Source: a virus
Reading direction: 5' to 3' (one strand)
DNA: 21,664 bases
IMG/VR virus record: IMGVR_UViG_3300029787_000387
Span: 1 to 21,664 of that record
Part shown: positions 1 to 7,008 of the stretch, piece by piece
How the letters are laid out: every line of letters begins with the position of its first letter
How positions within the stretch are numbered: position 1 is the first letter of the stretch
The notes under the pieces: generated by a model
What the model was told of the DNA's origin: nothing
What the model saw: the letters and a program-made list of their open reading frames with translations, nothing else
Databases searched by the model: none
Program-made: the position numbers and the translations under genes

Positions 1-2
1 CA

Positions 3-143
3 GAAGACCCAGAGTTCGAGACTTTCTATACAAAGAACATTCTTTTAAACGAAGGTATGAGAGCATGGATGTCATCAGTTGATCAACCTCATGAGAACTT
101 CGTATTCCCAGAGGAAGTACTACCTCGTGGTAACGCACTATAA
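3..143 (+). CDS. psbD: Photosystem II D2 protein, C-terminal end (partial)
   Basis: Only the last 46 codons are in the window; the gene begins upstream. The frame reads a D2 C-terminus almost unchanged from cyanobacteria: an [11 protein letters not shown] segment, then [13 protein letters not shown], ending PRGNAL before TAA. D2 is one of the two reaction-centre core subunits of photosystem II and sits in the thylakoid membrane. Cyanophages carry psbD, usually with psbA, and express it to keep photosynthesis running during infection. A small membrane peptide and a terminator follow on the same strand, so this is the end of a photosynthesis transcript. The identity is clear; whether the missing 5' part is intact cannot be judged. 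Confidence 0.93.
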   Translation, partial: EDPEFETFYTKNILLNEGMRAWMSSVDQPHENFVFPEEVLPRGNAL

Positions 144-169
144 ACATATGCTGAGGAGCACAAGCACAA

Positions 170-268
170 ATGACTCAATTTCTAGTAAAGTATGGAGGAT
201 ACATTTCAATATTTGAATTCATATTCTTTGTTGCAATAGGTATCGGATTAGGACCAGTCCTAACATAA
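170..268 (+). CDS. 32-aa single-span membrane peptide after psbD
   Basis: This short frame starts at ATG 170, 27 nt after the psbD stop, with a GAGGAG purine tract (153-158) about 11 nt upstream. The product is 32 aa, with polar residues up to Tyr11 and then one hydrophobic segment (about residues 11-31, rich in Ile, Phe and Gly). The gene is followed within 10 nt by an intrinsic terminator, so it would be co-transcribed with psbD. Its size and single membrane span resemble the low-molecular-weight subunits of photosystem II or cytochrome b6f. I compared it from memory with PsbT, PsbM, PsbN, PsbX, Psb30, PetG and PetN and did not recognise a match. Function is unknown; being a real gene is likely but not certain at this length. 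Confidence 0.5.
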   Translation: MTQFLVKYGGYISIFEFIFFVAIGIGLGPVLT

Positions 269-274
269 CTTTCA

Positions 275-298
275 AGACCCCAACAGGGGTCTTTTTTT
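275..298 (+). terminator. Intrinsic terminator after psbD unit
   Basis: A perfect 7-bp stem, AGACCCC (275-281) with GGGGTCT (286-292), has an AACA tetraloop and runs into seven T residues (292-298). It separates the psbD transcript from the pstS unit. Confidence 0.9.
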
Positions 299-314
299 AT
301 GTCAGGAAATACAA

Positions 315-362
315 ATTAAGAGAAGTTTAAATGTAGTTTATGATACAGGTATGTTGTATAAT
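315..362 (+). promoter_or_regulatory. Pho-box-like direct repeats and -10 element of pstS
   Basis: Three 8-mers in 11-bp register (ATTAAGAG at 315, TTTAAATG at 326, TTTATGAT at 337) are each separated by 3 bp. This is the layout of cyanobacterial Pho boxes, tandem 8-bp half-sites with 3-bp spacers. A perfect TATAAT (357-362) lies 12 nt after the last repeat, where the -10 of a PhoB-activated promoter is expected, and no good -35 is visible. The repeats are degenerate relative to the consensus. Inference: pstS is switched on by the host PhoB/PhoR system under phosphate stress, as reported for other cyanophages. Confidence 0.6.
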
Positions 363-388
363 TATTAATAGTTTATAAACTAAAACTA

Positions 389-1354
389 ATGAAAGCATTC
401 GCAGTCGCCCTGCTCGGTCTGTTTACGATCACACCGATAGCAGAAGCATCAACCAGACTAAGTGGAGCAGGAGCATCTTTCCCTGCCAAAATTTACACTC
501 GTTGGTTTGCTGACCTTGCAAAAGAAAAAGGTGCAGCACGAGTAAACTATCAGGCAGTTGGATCTGGTAGTGGTAGAAAAGCATTCATCGATCAAACAGT
601 AAACTTTGGTGCATCTGATGATCCTATGAAGGACGCAGACATTGCCAAAGTGACAAGAGGTTTAGTTCAGATACCTATGACAGGTGGAACTATTGCTTTT
701 GGATACAACAATCCTGGTTGTGACTTAAAACTCACACAACAACAGGCAGTTGAAGTTGCTATGGGTATGATTGACAACTGGAAGGAACTTGGTTGTGATG
801 ACCAGAAACTAACTTGGGCACATCGCTCAGATGGTTCTGGAACAACTAAGGCATTCACAAATAGTATGGAAGCATTCTCTCCTACATGGACACTAGGTAC
901 AGGTAAGTCAGTTGCTTGGGTAAAAGGAGTTGGTGGTAAGGGTAACGCAGGAGTAGCAGGAGTGATTAAGAATACACCTGGTGCTATCGGTTATGTAAAC
1001 CAATCTTATATTGATGACACTGTTAGAGCAGCAGCATTACAAAACTTGAATGGTGACTTTGTAAAACCATCTGTTGAAGCAGGAGCATTAGCACTCAATG
1101 GTATTGAGTTAGATGAAAACCTAGCAGGAAAGAATCCTAACCCAACAAAGGCAGGAGCATATCCTATTGCTACATTGACATGGGTACTTGCTTATGAAAC
1201 TGGTAATGGTAGAAGTACTGACGCAATCAAGTCTTCATTGAGCAGACTACTTAGTGACGAGTACCAAGATAAAGCACCTAAACTAGGATTCGTTCCTCTA
1301 AAAGGTGAGATCTTAGAGAAAGCAAGAGCAGCAGTTGACAAGATCGGCAAGTAG
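389..1354 (+). CDS. pstS: Phosphate ABC transporter substrate-binding protein PstS
   Basis: This is a periplasmic phosphate-binding protein of 321 aa, the normal length. A signal peptide covers about residues 1-20 (hydrophobic 4-17, likely cleavage after AEA). The family motifs are present: GAGASFP (26-32), GSGSG (58-62), GASDDPM (74-80) and the phosphate-binding RSDGSGTT (146-153). It delivers inorganic phosphate to the host PstCAB importer; the phage carries no transporter of its own here, so it must work with host components. It is a monocistronic unit, with a Pho-box-like promoter in front. A consensus promoter for the next transcript begins inside its last codons (TTGACA 1335-1340). Cyanophage pstS is a well-known auxiliary metabolic gene and is probably host-derived. 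Confidence 0.96.
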   Translation: MKAFAVALLGLFTITPIAEASTRLSGAGASFPAKIYTRWFADLAKEKGAARVNYQAVGSGSGRKAFIDQTVNFGASDDPMKDADIAKVTRGLVQIPMTGGTIAFGYNNPGCDLKLTQQQAVEVAMGMIDNWKELGCDDQKLTWAHRSDGSGTTKAFTNSMEAFSPTWTLGTGKSVAWVKGVGGKGNAGVAGVIKNTPGAIGYVNQSYIDDTVRAAALQNLNGDFVKPSVEAGALALNGIELDENLAGKNPNPTKAGAYPIATLTWVLAYETGNGRSTDAIKSSLSRLLSDEYQDKAPKLGFVPLKGEILEKARAAVDKIGK

Positions 1355-1363
1355 TGTTATATT
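1335..1363 (+). promoter_or_regulatory. Consensus sigma70 promoter inside the pstS 3' end
   Basis: TTGACA (1335-1340), a 17-nt spacer and TATATT (1358-1363) form a near-perfect vegetative promoter overlapping the last codons of pstS. Transcription would begin near 1370, at the 5' edge of a gene-free structured region, and end at the terminator at 1585-1607. This placement suggests a promoter dedicated to a non-coding RNA. Confidence 0.65.
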
Positions 1364-1573
1364 ATAAGGGTGAGAGTAATTAACTCACAAGGGAGTGACT
1401 GAATAACCCTGTTGGAATTAGGCGGGGTAATGTAAAGAGTTAGGGGTGGTGCCCGCTGCTTCGGCAGAACTATGACCAATAGAACTCTTGTTGTTATGTA
1501 CTAATTTTCGCACTAGCGATTCCCATAGCATGAGGGTAAAATGTATTCCCTCCTCCCACCCTTCTATATCATG

Positions 1574-1581
1574 GATAAATA
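1574..1581 (+). promoter_or_regulatory. Late-type promoter octamer GATAAATA
   Basis: GATAAATA differs by one base from the T4-type late promoter TATAAATA (cyanophage form NATAAATA). Transcription would start about 6 nt after it, near 1587, inside the left arm of the terminator hairpin and about 20 nt before the ATG at 1608. It is the best candidate for driving the large structural gene late in infection. Confidence 0.5.
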
Positions 1582-1584
1582 ACT

Positions 1585-1607
1585 AGACCTATACTAGGTC
1601 TTTTTTT
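1585..1607 (+). terminator. Intrinsic terminator abutting the 1608 start codon
   Basis: AGACCTA (1585-1591) and TAGGTCT (1595-1601) form a perfect 7-bp stem with a 3-nt loop, followed by a T-tract to 1607. The start codon of the next gene begins on the very next base. It would end the putative non-coding RNA made from the 1335 promoter. Confidence 0.8.
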
Positions 1608-4600
1608 ATGGTTGCAGGAAATCCTTGCTACGGTTCGGACGGAATACCACTGCTACCCAGTAGTACCACAAGCAATAGTTATCCAAGAGCAAGACAGGGT
1701 GAAGTTCCTCCAACTCCACCCACTCCTGCGGGTGAGAACATTCGGATATCTGTTGGTGGTTGCTATGTTGTTGAGAGTATACCTAGTGTTACCCCTGATG
1801 CACCAGGGTCACCACGAGTAAGTACAGCAAGACCACCGACAGTAGATGACTCAGTACCCCCTCCTGCTGCGTCTCCATCAGATTTAATAAGAAGTATTGT
1901 AGATAATTGTTATGATGGTTTACCTATTGCATTAGCACCATCAAATAAGGGTGCGTATCCTAGACAAAGACAAGGAGAATCAGAACCACCAGCAGCAACA
2001 CCAGCAGGACAAGCGATAAGAAATATTGTGGACCAGTGTTATGGTCCTATCAATCCACCACTCACACCTTCTACTGGTAAACCTATTCGTAATAGACAGG
2101 GTGAACCTCCTGCTGCGTCAGTCATAAACCCAGGTCAGGTCATCAGAGATATAGTACAAAGATGTTACCCTGCTGTTGACTTAGCACCAGTACAAGAAGC
2201 GATTGGTCCTAGTGGTATTGATGTAATCAAACTAGATCCTGTTGGTCCTATTGATTGGTTATGTGAACTCTTCCCTGACCTTACTATATGTCAGTTCGGT
2301 GACGTAGGTCCTATCTCAATGCCACCAACGATGCCAGACCCAGGCAGTCTTAATGATGATTGTGAAGAGGTCATGAATGGACTAGCAGATGGTAGTGTTA
2401 AGAAAAGTACAGATCCACAACAAGCAAAGGAAGGAATCTATATTGTATTAGAATCTGGTAGGGAACTCGTATGTAAAGGACTCAATGAAGATGGAGATCC
2501 AGGGTGGGAACAGTGTGTTAAAGATGCAGTCGACTGTATATTCAAACCATATGTCACAGGCACATGGAGAACCCCAGGTGCTGACTGTAAGTCATTCTAT
2601 TTCAGAGGAGAGAATGCTACTACTGGTGAGATATGTATAGAGAACTGCAACGGTCCACGCATAGGAATATATGAGTATGCAAAAGGAAATGCACAACCTA
2701 ACGTATCAATAGCACCATTCTCCAATGCAGTTGGTGGTAGTTCTGCTGCTCTTAAACATAACCTTAGAGTTGTTACTACTGATGTAGCAGGAAACTATAA
2801 GGGTGGTAAAGTACGCAGTGAATCAGGTAATTTATATTTCAATAGCACTACATTACAAACAAGAACAGTTACCATGGGTAGTGCCACTATTACATTCAAA
2901 GCACAAGGTATATTAAATGGTAGTGAGTATGATTCTGAGTGGTGGGTAGACTCATGGACAGGTACACTGCCTGCGATAGGTACAACAGCAACACATACAT
3001 GGAACCCAGGTTTGAGAGACCTAACTGTCACATTAGAAATCATAGGTGGTGGTGCAGAGGACAGTAGATATGGTCTCACACCCGCCCCAGACAAAGCAGG
3101 ATACGTCTCTGTGGGATCAGACCCTGCATTCTATATCCTAGGTCAACAATTAGATGGAACTGTACCACTTTATAGATTCTTCTCTCCAAGCACAGAAGAT
3201 ACATTCTTAGTTACTAACCCAGGTGTACCTGACTCTGCTGGAAGTGGTGAACGTGCCACTATGAACGCAGCAGGCATGACAAATGGTGAGATACTAGGGT
3301 ATGTGTACAAGACACCTTCGGATGCAGTAGCAGCATTGTCACAGGGTGAACAAGTAGAGGAACTACACAGATATTATCGTGGAGGATCACCAGCAATAAC
3401 AGCATCATTCAGTGGTACTAACCTAGTGATAGGTGGAACAGGAACTGGTAGTGTTAAGTTAGATATGAAATGGTCAGATAATCCAAGCACAGCAGGAACT
3501 GCATTTGATACACTGACTGTTGCAGGAGCAACGTTCACACGATCAGGTAGGAGAGGTAACTCATCAACAATGGTTAATGTGACAGCAGGACAGTCGTATG
3601 CTGTGTCTGGTATAAACTATTCCTCCACTGTAAAAGATGGGGGTGAGTTCTTATGTTTAAGAGACGGTGATGGTAGTGATTGTAATGCTACACTCAGGAT
3701 AGGAACTCTAACAGAAGTAACCCCTGGTCCTTCCCCTGACCACAAGTATTCATTAGTCAAGGCACAACAGACAGATAAACCAGCGACATACTTACCAAAC
3801 AGATTGTCGTATAGGATCATGAACAGACCAGCAGCACCTGTCATCATTTCATATAATATTATTGCTGGAAATGCAGGGTATGATAGTTCATGGGGTATTG
3901 CTATTACAAATGCAGCAGGAGATAGTATATCTTGGGCAAGAGTTATTAAAGGAAGAGTAAAACAAAATATCGATACAACACAGTACAAGATTCCTATCAG
4001 TGTACTAGAACAATACCCTAACCAAGAGATTGTATTCTTCTTAGTTCCTAACGGTGGTAACAATGGACTGACAGATGGACAGACCATAACATTTACTGCT
4101 AACAGTGGTGGATATAAGAACAGTGCATCGTCACAATCTGACTGGGTGTTCTTCTCTAATAGAACGATGAATCCAGATGATGTATCTAAGGTTAGATTCA
4201 ACTCAGAGAACTGGCAGTGGTGGGAAGATCTATTGAATGGTGACGATGATTATGATGACTTCAAGGTGTACTATGAAATGATGCAACCTGGATCTGACTA
4301 CAAGTATGAAGGTATAGAAGGATATGTGTTCGGTGAGGACATGCCAGACCCAGTTAAGATACCTGTCATTGTAAAAGAGAAATGTACTGACCCAGCATTT
4401 GATAATTGTTTTGAAGAAACTACTGTGACTCGTACTGGATGTGGTTCACCTGTACCTCAGAGTTCTGCTACTGGACAGGAGAATGCATCTGTTGGTGTGT
4501 GTAGTGGTGAGTATTCAGCAGAGGTTAACAGGACACAAACTATTACAGCGTTGAAGGCAAGCACACTGGAACTGAAAGCATATGGAATAATGATTCGTGC

Positions 4601-6026
4601 ACCAGAGGCAGAGGAGATTAAGTATCGGTTTACATTTAAGAAGAATGGTTCTACTCTCGTAGATTACACAGCAAACGTTGCAACATGGCCAAGGATAGGA
4701 CATACATTTGCACAGTTTACTGTTGCAGATGGTGACACACTGACATATAAACTCGAAGAGATAAGCAAGGGACCAGCAGCAGGATCGTGTTCCTTTGGTC
4801 TGATCATGATGGATGTAGCAACACAACAGTTCGAGAAACCATGGTCAACTAATCTAGTTACATCACCAGCAGCAGGAGAAGCAGCAGGACGTAGTAGAAT
4901 TGCATCTAACTCACCTAGGACAGACACTGACACAGGTAACCAAGGTAGGATCAAGAAACTCAGCATACAACTCTGGGACAACAGAGCACAGTCATGGACT
5001 GATAAGGTTGTAGTGTGGGACAACGGACAACAGGTTGCTGATAACACATACTGGAATGACAATTACTATGGTGGTTCTGAGTGGGGACTACAAGCGGGTG
5101 ACACAACACGTCAAGCATTCCCTGGATTCTATGAGGGTGGTACCAATGGTAGAAGAGGTATCATCATGTCTAGTAATCATGATGCTGATGGTTCATACAC
5201 AAGGTCTGGTAGCACTGGTGATCGTGGTATCTATTACAACACACTGTTTGAGTTCAATCGTGGACTCATATGTAAACCCTCTGAGACTATTGAAGGTGAC
5301 TTAGGATTGAAAGTAGACAGTAACTTCTTCCAGCATAGTAACAAGAATGGATTTACTGCATGGTTTGGACACTACAAAGCACCTGGGGCAAGTGGTTCAA
5401 ACAAACAAGCATTCCATAACTTACTTGATGCATACTATGCTAGTGGTATTACTAACGGTAACGCAGGAGGATATCCTATGGGTACTGTACCAACATCCAA
5501 CGGACAGTATAGTAAGATGTCATTCATGCATGACTATGTGTTAGGTGAGTTTGGTGCACAAGAACGTATCGTAGATACAATCCCCAACGGAAAGGTAAGG
5601 ATGGCATTCTGGCCATATACTGTACCTCCTACTGACTTTGTAGAGGGGGTTGATTTAAGGTATGGAAATAGTATATACTGGTGTGCAGGGGTAGAAGTAT
5701 TTGGTGTTACCGAAGGTGACGCATACCAAATAAATCAAGAGTTTGAATTTCAATACCCTCCTGTCCAAGCACAGAAGAATAAATATCAGAACGTTGCAGG
5801 ATCTGTAACTCCATACTATCCTAGGGATAATGGTACTAACATTTCTCTACCCAGAGAGATCATACTAGAAGCAGAGGATAGAGATTCCGATCCAGAAAGA
5901 TTCACACCTCGTGAAGTTTTCTATCAGGAGTCACACAATAGAGATTCTAATCTCTGGTATCTCTCTCAGTCAGATCAGAAAGTTGATCGAATTAAATTTA
6001 AACTAACTATTGATGAGGTTTACTAA
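1608..6026 (+). CDS. Very large virion structural protein with N-terminal Cys-Tyr repeats
   Basis: This 1472-aa protein shows no catalytic motif and looks like a particle component (tail fibre, whisker or baseplate-attached). The first 190 residues hold five proline-rich repeats of 42-49 aa. Each carries a Cys-Tyr pair (Cys7, 52, 101, 144, 186), most after an IR-x-IV pattern, and several share an RQGE-x-PP segment. Around residues 519-595 a PLYRFFSPSTEDTF start and an LHRYYRGG end resemble a DUF5648-like module. Around 805-895, FFLVPNG then DDDYDDFKV resembles the acidic calcium-binding end of DUF4114-type modules. The rest is rich in Gly, Ser and Thr, as in beta-structured adhesins. The ATG directly follows a terminator T-tract and has no Shine-Dalgarno sequence; no other in-frame Met lies near. 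It overlaps the next gene by one base. The structural role is inferred from size, composition and the late-type promoter. Confidence 0.75.
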   Translation: MVAGNPCYGSDGIPLLPSSTTSNSYPRARQGEVPPTPPTPAGENIRISVGGCYVVESIPSVTPDAPGSPRVSTARPPTVDDSVPPPAASPSDLIRSIVDNCYDGLPIALAPSNKGAYPRQRQGESEPPAATPAGQAIRNIVDQCYGPINPPLTPSTGKPIRNRQGEPPAASVINPGQVIRDIVQRCYPAVDLAPVQEAIGPSGIDVIKLDPVGPIDWLCELFPDLTICQFGDVGPISMPPTMPDPGSLNDDCEEVMNGLADGSVKKSTDPQQAKEGIYIVLESGRELVCKGLNEDGDPGWEQCVKDAVDCIFKPYVTGTWRTPGADCKSFYFRGENATTGEICIENCNGPRIGIYEYAKGNAQPNVSIAPFSNAVGGSSAALKHNLRVVTTDVAGNYKGGKVRSESGNLYFNSTTLQTRTVTMGSATITFKAQGILNGSEYDSEWWVDSWTGTLPAIGTTATHTWNPGLRDLTVTLEIIGGGAEDSRYGLTPAPDKAGYVSVGSDPAFYILGQQLDGTVPLYRFFSPSTEDTFLVTNPGVPDSAGSGERATMNAAGMTNGEILGYVYKTPSDAVAALSQGEQVEELHRYYRGGSPAITASFSGTNLVIGGTGTGSVKLDMKWSDNPSTAGTAFDTLTVAGATFTRSGRRGNSSTMVNVTAGQSYAVSGINYSSTVKDGGEFLCLRDGDGSDCNATLRIGTLTEVTPGPSPDHKYSLVKAQQTDKPATYLPNRLSYRIMNRPAAPVIISYNIIAGNAGYDSSWGIAITNAAGDSISWARVIKGRVKQNIDTTQYKIPISVLEQYPNQEIVFFLVPNGGNNGLTDGQTITFTANSGGYKNSASSQSDWVFFSNRTMNPDDVSKVRFNSENWQWWEDLLNGDDDYDDFKVYYEMMQPGSDYKYEGIEGYVFGEDMPDPVKIPVIVKEKCTDPAFDNCFEETTVTRTGCGSPVPQSSATGQENASVGVCSGEYSAEVNRTQTITALKASTLELKAYGIMIRAPEAEEIKYRFTFKKNGSTLVDYTANVATWPRIGHTFAQFTVADGDTLTYKLEEISKGPAAGSCSFGLIMMDVATQQFEKPWSTNLVTSPAAGEAAGRSRIASNSPRTDTDTGNQGRIKKLSIQLWDNRAQSWTDKVVVWDNGQQVADNTYWNDNYYGGSEWGLQAGDTTRQAFPGFYEGGTNGRRGIIMSSNHDADGSYTRSGSTGDRGIYYNTLFEFNRGLICKPSETIEGDLGLKVDSNFFQHSNKNGFTAWFGHYKAPGASGSNKQAFHNLLDAYYASGITNGNAGGYPMGTVPTSNGQYSKMSFMHDYVLGEFGAQERIVDTIPNGKVRMAFWPYTVPPTDFVEGVDLRYGNSIYWCAGVEVFGVTEGDAYQINQEFEFQYPPVQAQKNKYQNVAGSVTPYYPRDNGTNISLPREIILEAEDRDSDPERFTPREVFYQESHNRDSNLWYLSQSDQKVDRIKFKLTIDEVY

Positions 6027-6319
6027 TGCCACAAGGATTTGGTGAGAATGCAGTTGATCGTAGTCTTATGCACTCGGTCCGTAGAATGAATGCCTTGACG
6101 AAGGTCTTAGGTAAGTATGAGAACGATCCCAAGGGTCGTAAGAAGATGCTGAAAAAGATGAAGAAATATTATCACGGTTGGCAAGGTGAATTAGATAGAA
6201 TAGAAATGAAAGAGGTTGACATGCCTGCACCACCTACTAGAATAGAAAAGGTAGAGGAAGAGAAACCAGAACTAACACCTGACGAAGTAAAAGACGTAAA
6301 AGACTTCCTATCTAAATGA
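6026..6319 (+). CDS. Small basic hypothetical protein
   Basis: A 97-aa protein whose ATG overlaps the stop of the large structural gene (TAATG), so translation is probably coupled. The first 55 residues are rich in Lys and Arg, with a KKMLKKMKKYY stretch. The remainder is acidic and Pro/Glu-rich and ends in a short predicted helix (ELTPDEVKDVKDFLSK). No signal peptide, membrane segment or known domain is visible. Its place between a virion protein and an oxygenase suggests a role in making or decorating that protein, but the family is not recognised. Confidence 0.7.
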   Translation: MPQGFGENAVDRSLMHSVRRMNALTKVLGKYENDPKGRKKMLKKMKKYYHGWQGELDRIEMKEVDMPAPPTRIEKVEEEKPELTPDEVKDVKDFLSK

Positions 6320-6864
6320 CATTTACACACTTGAAGTGCCCCGACACTCAACTATATCATCAGACAAAAGAGTTACTACTTAAAGGTGACTTTGCATGGT
6401 ACTATAAACCAACCACAGTCGTAGGTTCAGAAGGAAGTGACTGGAATTTAGATGGGTGGTATAGTCATGAACTATTATCACGTCCTAAGTTTGGTACGAT
6501 AGGAGAGCATTACTTCCCTACTGTTCAATCACAGCAGTTCCAGAATGTTTATCCAATGGTACATGAGATCTTTGATTTCAATAACATACCAGTCAACTGT
6601 ATATACAGGGTCAATGCTAACTGTGTACACCCTTCTATCAATCCAAGAAGCACTCCTCCTCACATAGATCATCAGTTCCCACATCATAATCTGATCGTGT
6701 ACTTGACAGATGCAGGAGGACCGACTATTATAACTGATGAGGAATTCATAACTCAGGAAGTGCACCAACCCATAGAGGACGACATCGTTATCTTTGATGG
6801 TTGGCACTGTATGAAACCACCCATCAGCAAACGTAGGGTGGTGTTGGTTGTTACGTTTTCCTAA
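6316..6864 (+). CDS. 2OG-Fe(II) oxygenase family protein
   Basis: This 182-aa protein matches the small 2-oxoglutarate/Fe(II)-dependent dioxygenases common in cyanophages. The iron-binding facial triad is visible as H116-x-D118 (PPHIDH) and H164 (DGWHCMKP), and R173 or R174 (SKRRVVLVV) is placed to bind the 2-oxoglutarate carboxylate. The spacing of about 46 residues between HxD and the distal His, followed by Arg about 10 residues later, is normal for the fold. Such enzymes hydroxylate proteins, nucleic acids or small molecules; the substrate is not known. The start overlaps the previous stop by 4 nt (ATGA), so it sits in the operon of the 1472-aa structural protein, and modification of that protein is a reasonable but untested idea. 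Confidence 0.8.
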   Translation: MTFTHLKCPDTQLYHQTKELLLKGDFAWYYKPTTVVGSEGSDWNLDGWYSHELLSRPKFGTIGEHYFPTVQSQQFQNVYPMVHEIFDFNNIPVNCIYRVNANCVHPSINPRSTPPHIDHQFPHHNLIVYLTDAGGPTIITDEEFITQEVHQPIEDDIVIFDGWHCMKPPISKRRVVLVVTFS

Positions 6865-6867
6865 CGC

Positions 6868-6896
6868 TTGACATTAAGAATGTGTTAAGTTATACT
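6868..6896 (+). promoter_or_regulatory. Consensus sigma70 promoter
   Basis: TTGACA (6868-6873), a 17-nt spacer and TATACT (6891-6896) form a strong vegetative promoter directly after the oxygenase stop codon. It would drive the small secreted protein at 7009, probably early in infection with host RNA polymerase. The expected start near 6903 gives a 5' leader of about 105 nt. Confidence 0.8.
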
Positions 6897-6928
6897 AAAT
6901 AAAATTACGAGGACTCGAAAGATCGTAA

Positions 6929-6986
6929 CCCTGCGTAGAATAAAAGACCCCCATGTCGGGGAGGTCTCACATCCGCAGGATTTTTC
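6929..6986 (+). promoter_or_regulatory. Structured 5' leader, possible attenuator
   Basis: Within the leader of the 7009 gene, CCTGCG (6930-6935) pairs with CGCAGG (6974-6979). Inside it, AGACC (6945-6949) pairs with GGTCT (6963-6967), capped by a C-run/G-run helix (6950-6952 with 6958-6960). The outer stem runs into ATTTTTC (6980-6986), so the element looks like a two-tier terminator or attenuator upstream of the start codon. The pairing is clear; the regulatory role is inference. Confidence 0.5.
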
Positions 6987-7008
6987 TTGCGAGAAACTAA
7001 AAACAAAA

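Larger units (their letters stand above)
1366..1607 (+). ncRNA. Putative structured non-coding RNA, family not recognised
   Basis: About 240 nt without a convincing reading frame are bounded by a consensus promoter and an intrinsic terminator. Possible helices visible by eye are: a long-range closing stem AAGGGTG (1366-1372) with CACCCTT (1557-1563); GTGAG (1370-1374) with CTCAC (1384-1388); CAAGGG (1388-1393) with CCCTGTTG (1407-1414, one bulge); AAGAGTT (1435-1441) with AACTCTT (1483-1489), enclosing CTGC-TTCG-GCAG (1456-1467), a UUCG tetraloop hairpin; TCGC-ACTA-GCGA (1508-1519); and GAGGG (1532-1536) with CCCTC (1548-1552). Some helices exclude each other (the first two share 1370-1372), and if transcription starts at 1370 the closing stem loses its first bases. 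I looked for marks of tmRNA, RNase P RNA and the cyanobacterial glutamine riboswitches and did not find them. It may be a trans-acting small RNA or a leader of the gene at 1608. No function is assigned. Confidence 0.55.

Noticed and set aside
1366-1607. tmRNA, RNase P RNA, 6S RNA or glutamine riboswitch as identity of the structured region
   Set aside because: I saw no tRNA-like acceptor with a T-loop, no RNase P P4 core sequences, no single long 6S-type hairpin and no conserved glutamine-riboswitch core; judged by eye only.
3617-4201. Minus-strand open frame of 194 codons inside the structural gene
   Set aside because: The plus-strand frame is continuous and shows normal protein sequence; the minus product has no recognisable domain and no promoter or ribosome binding site.
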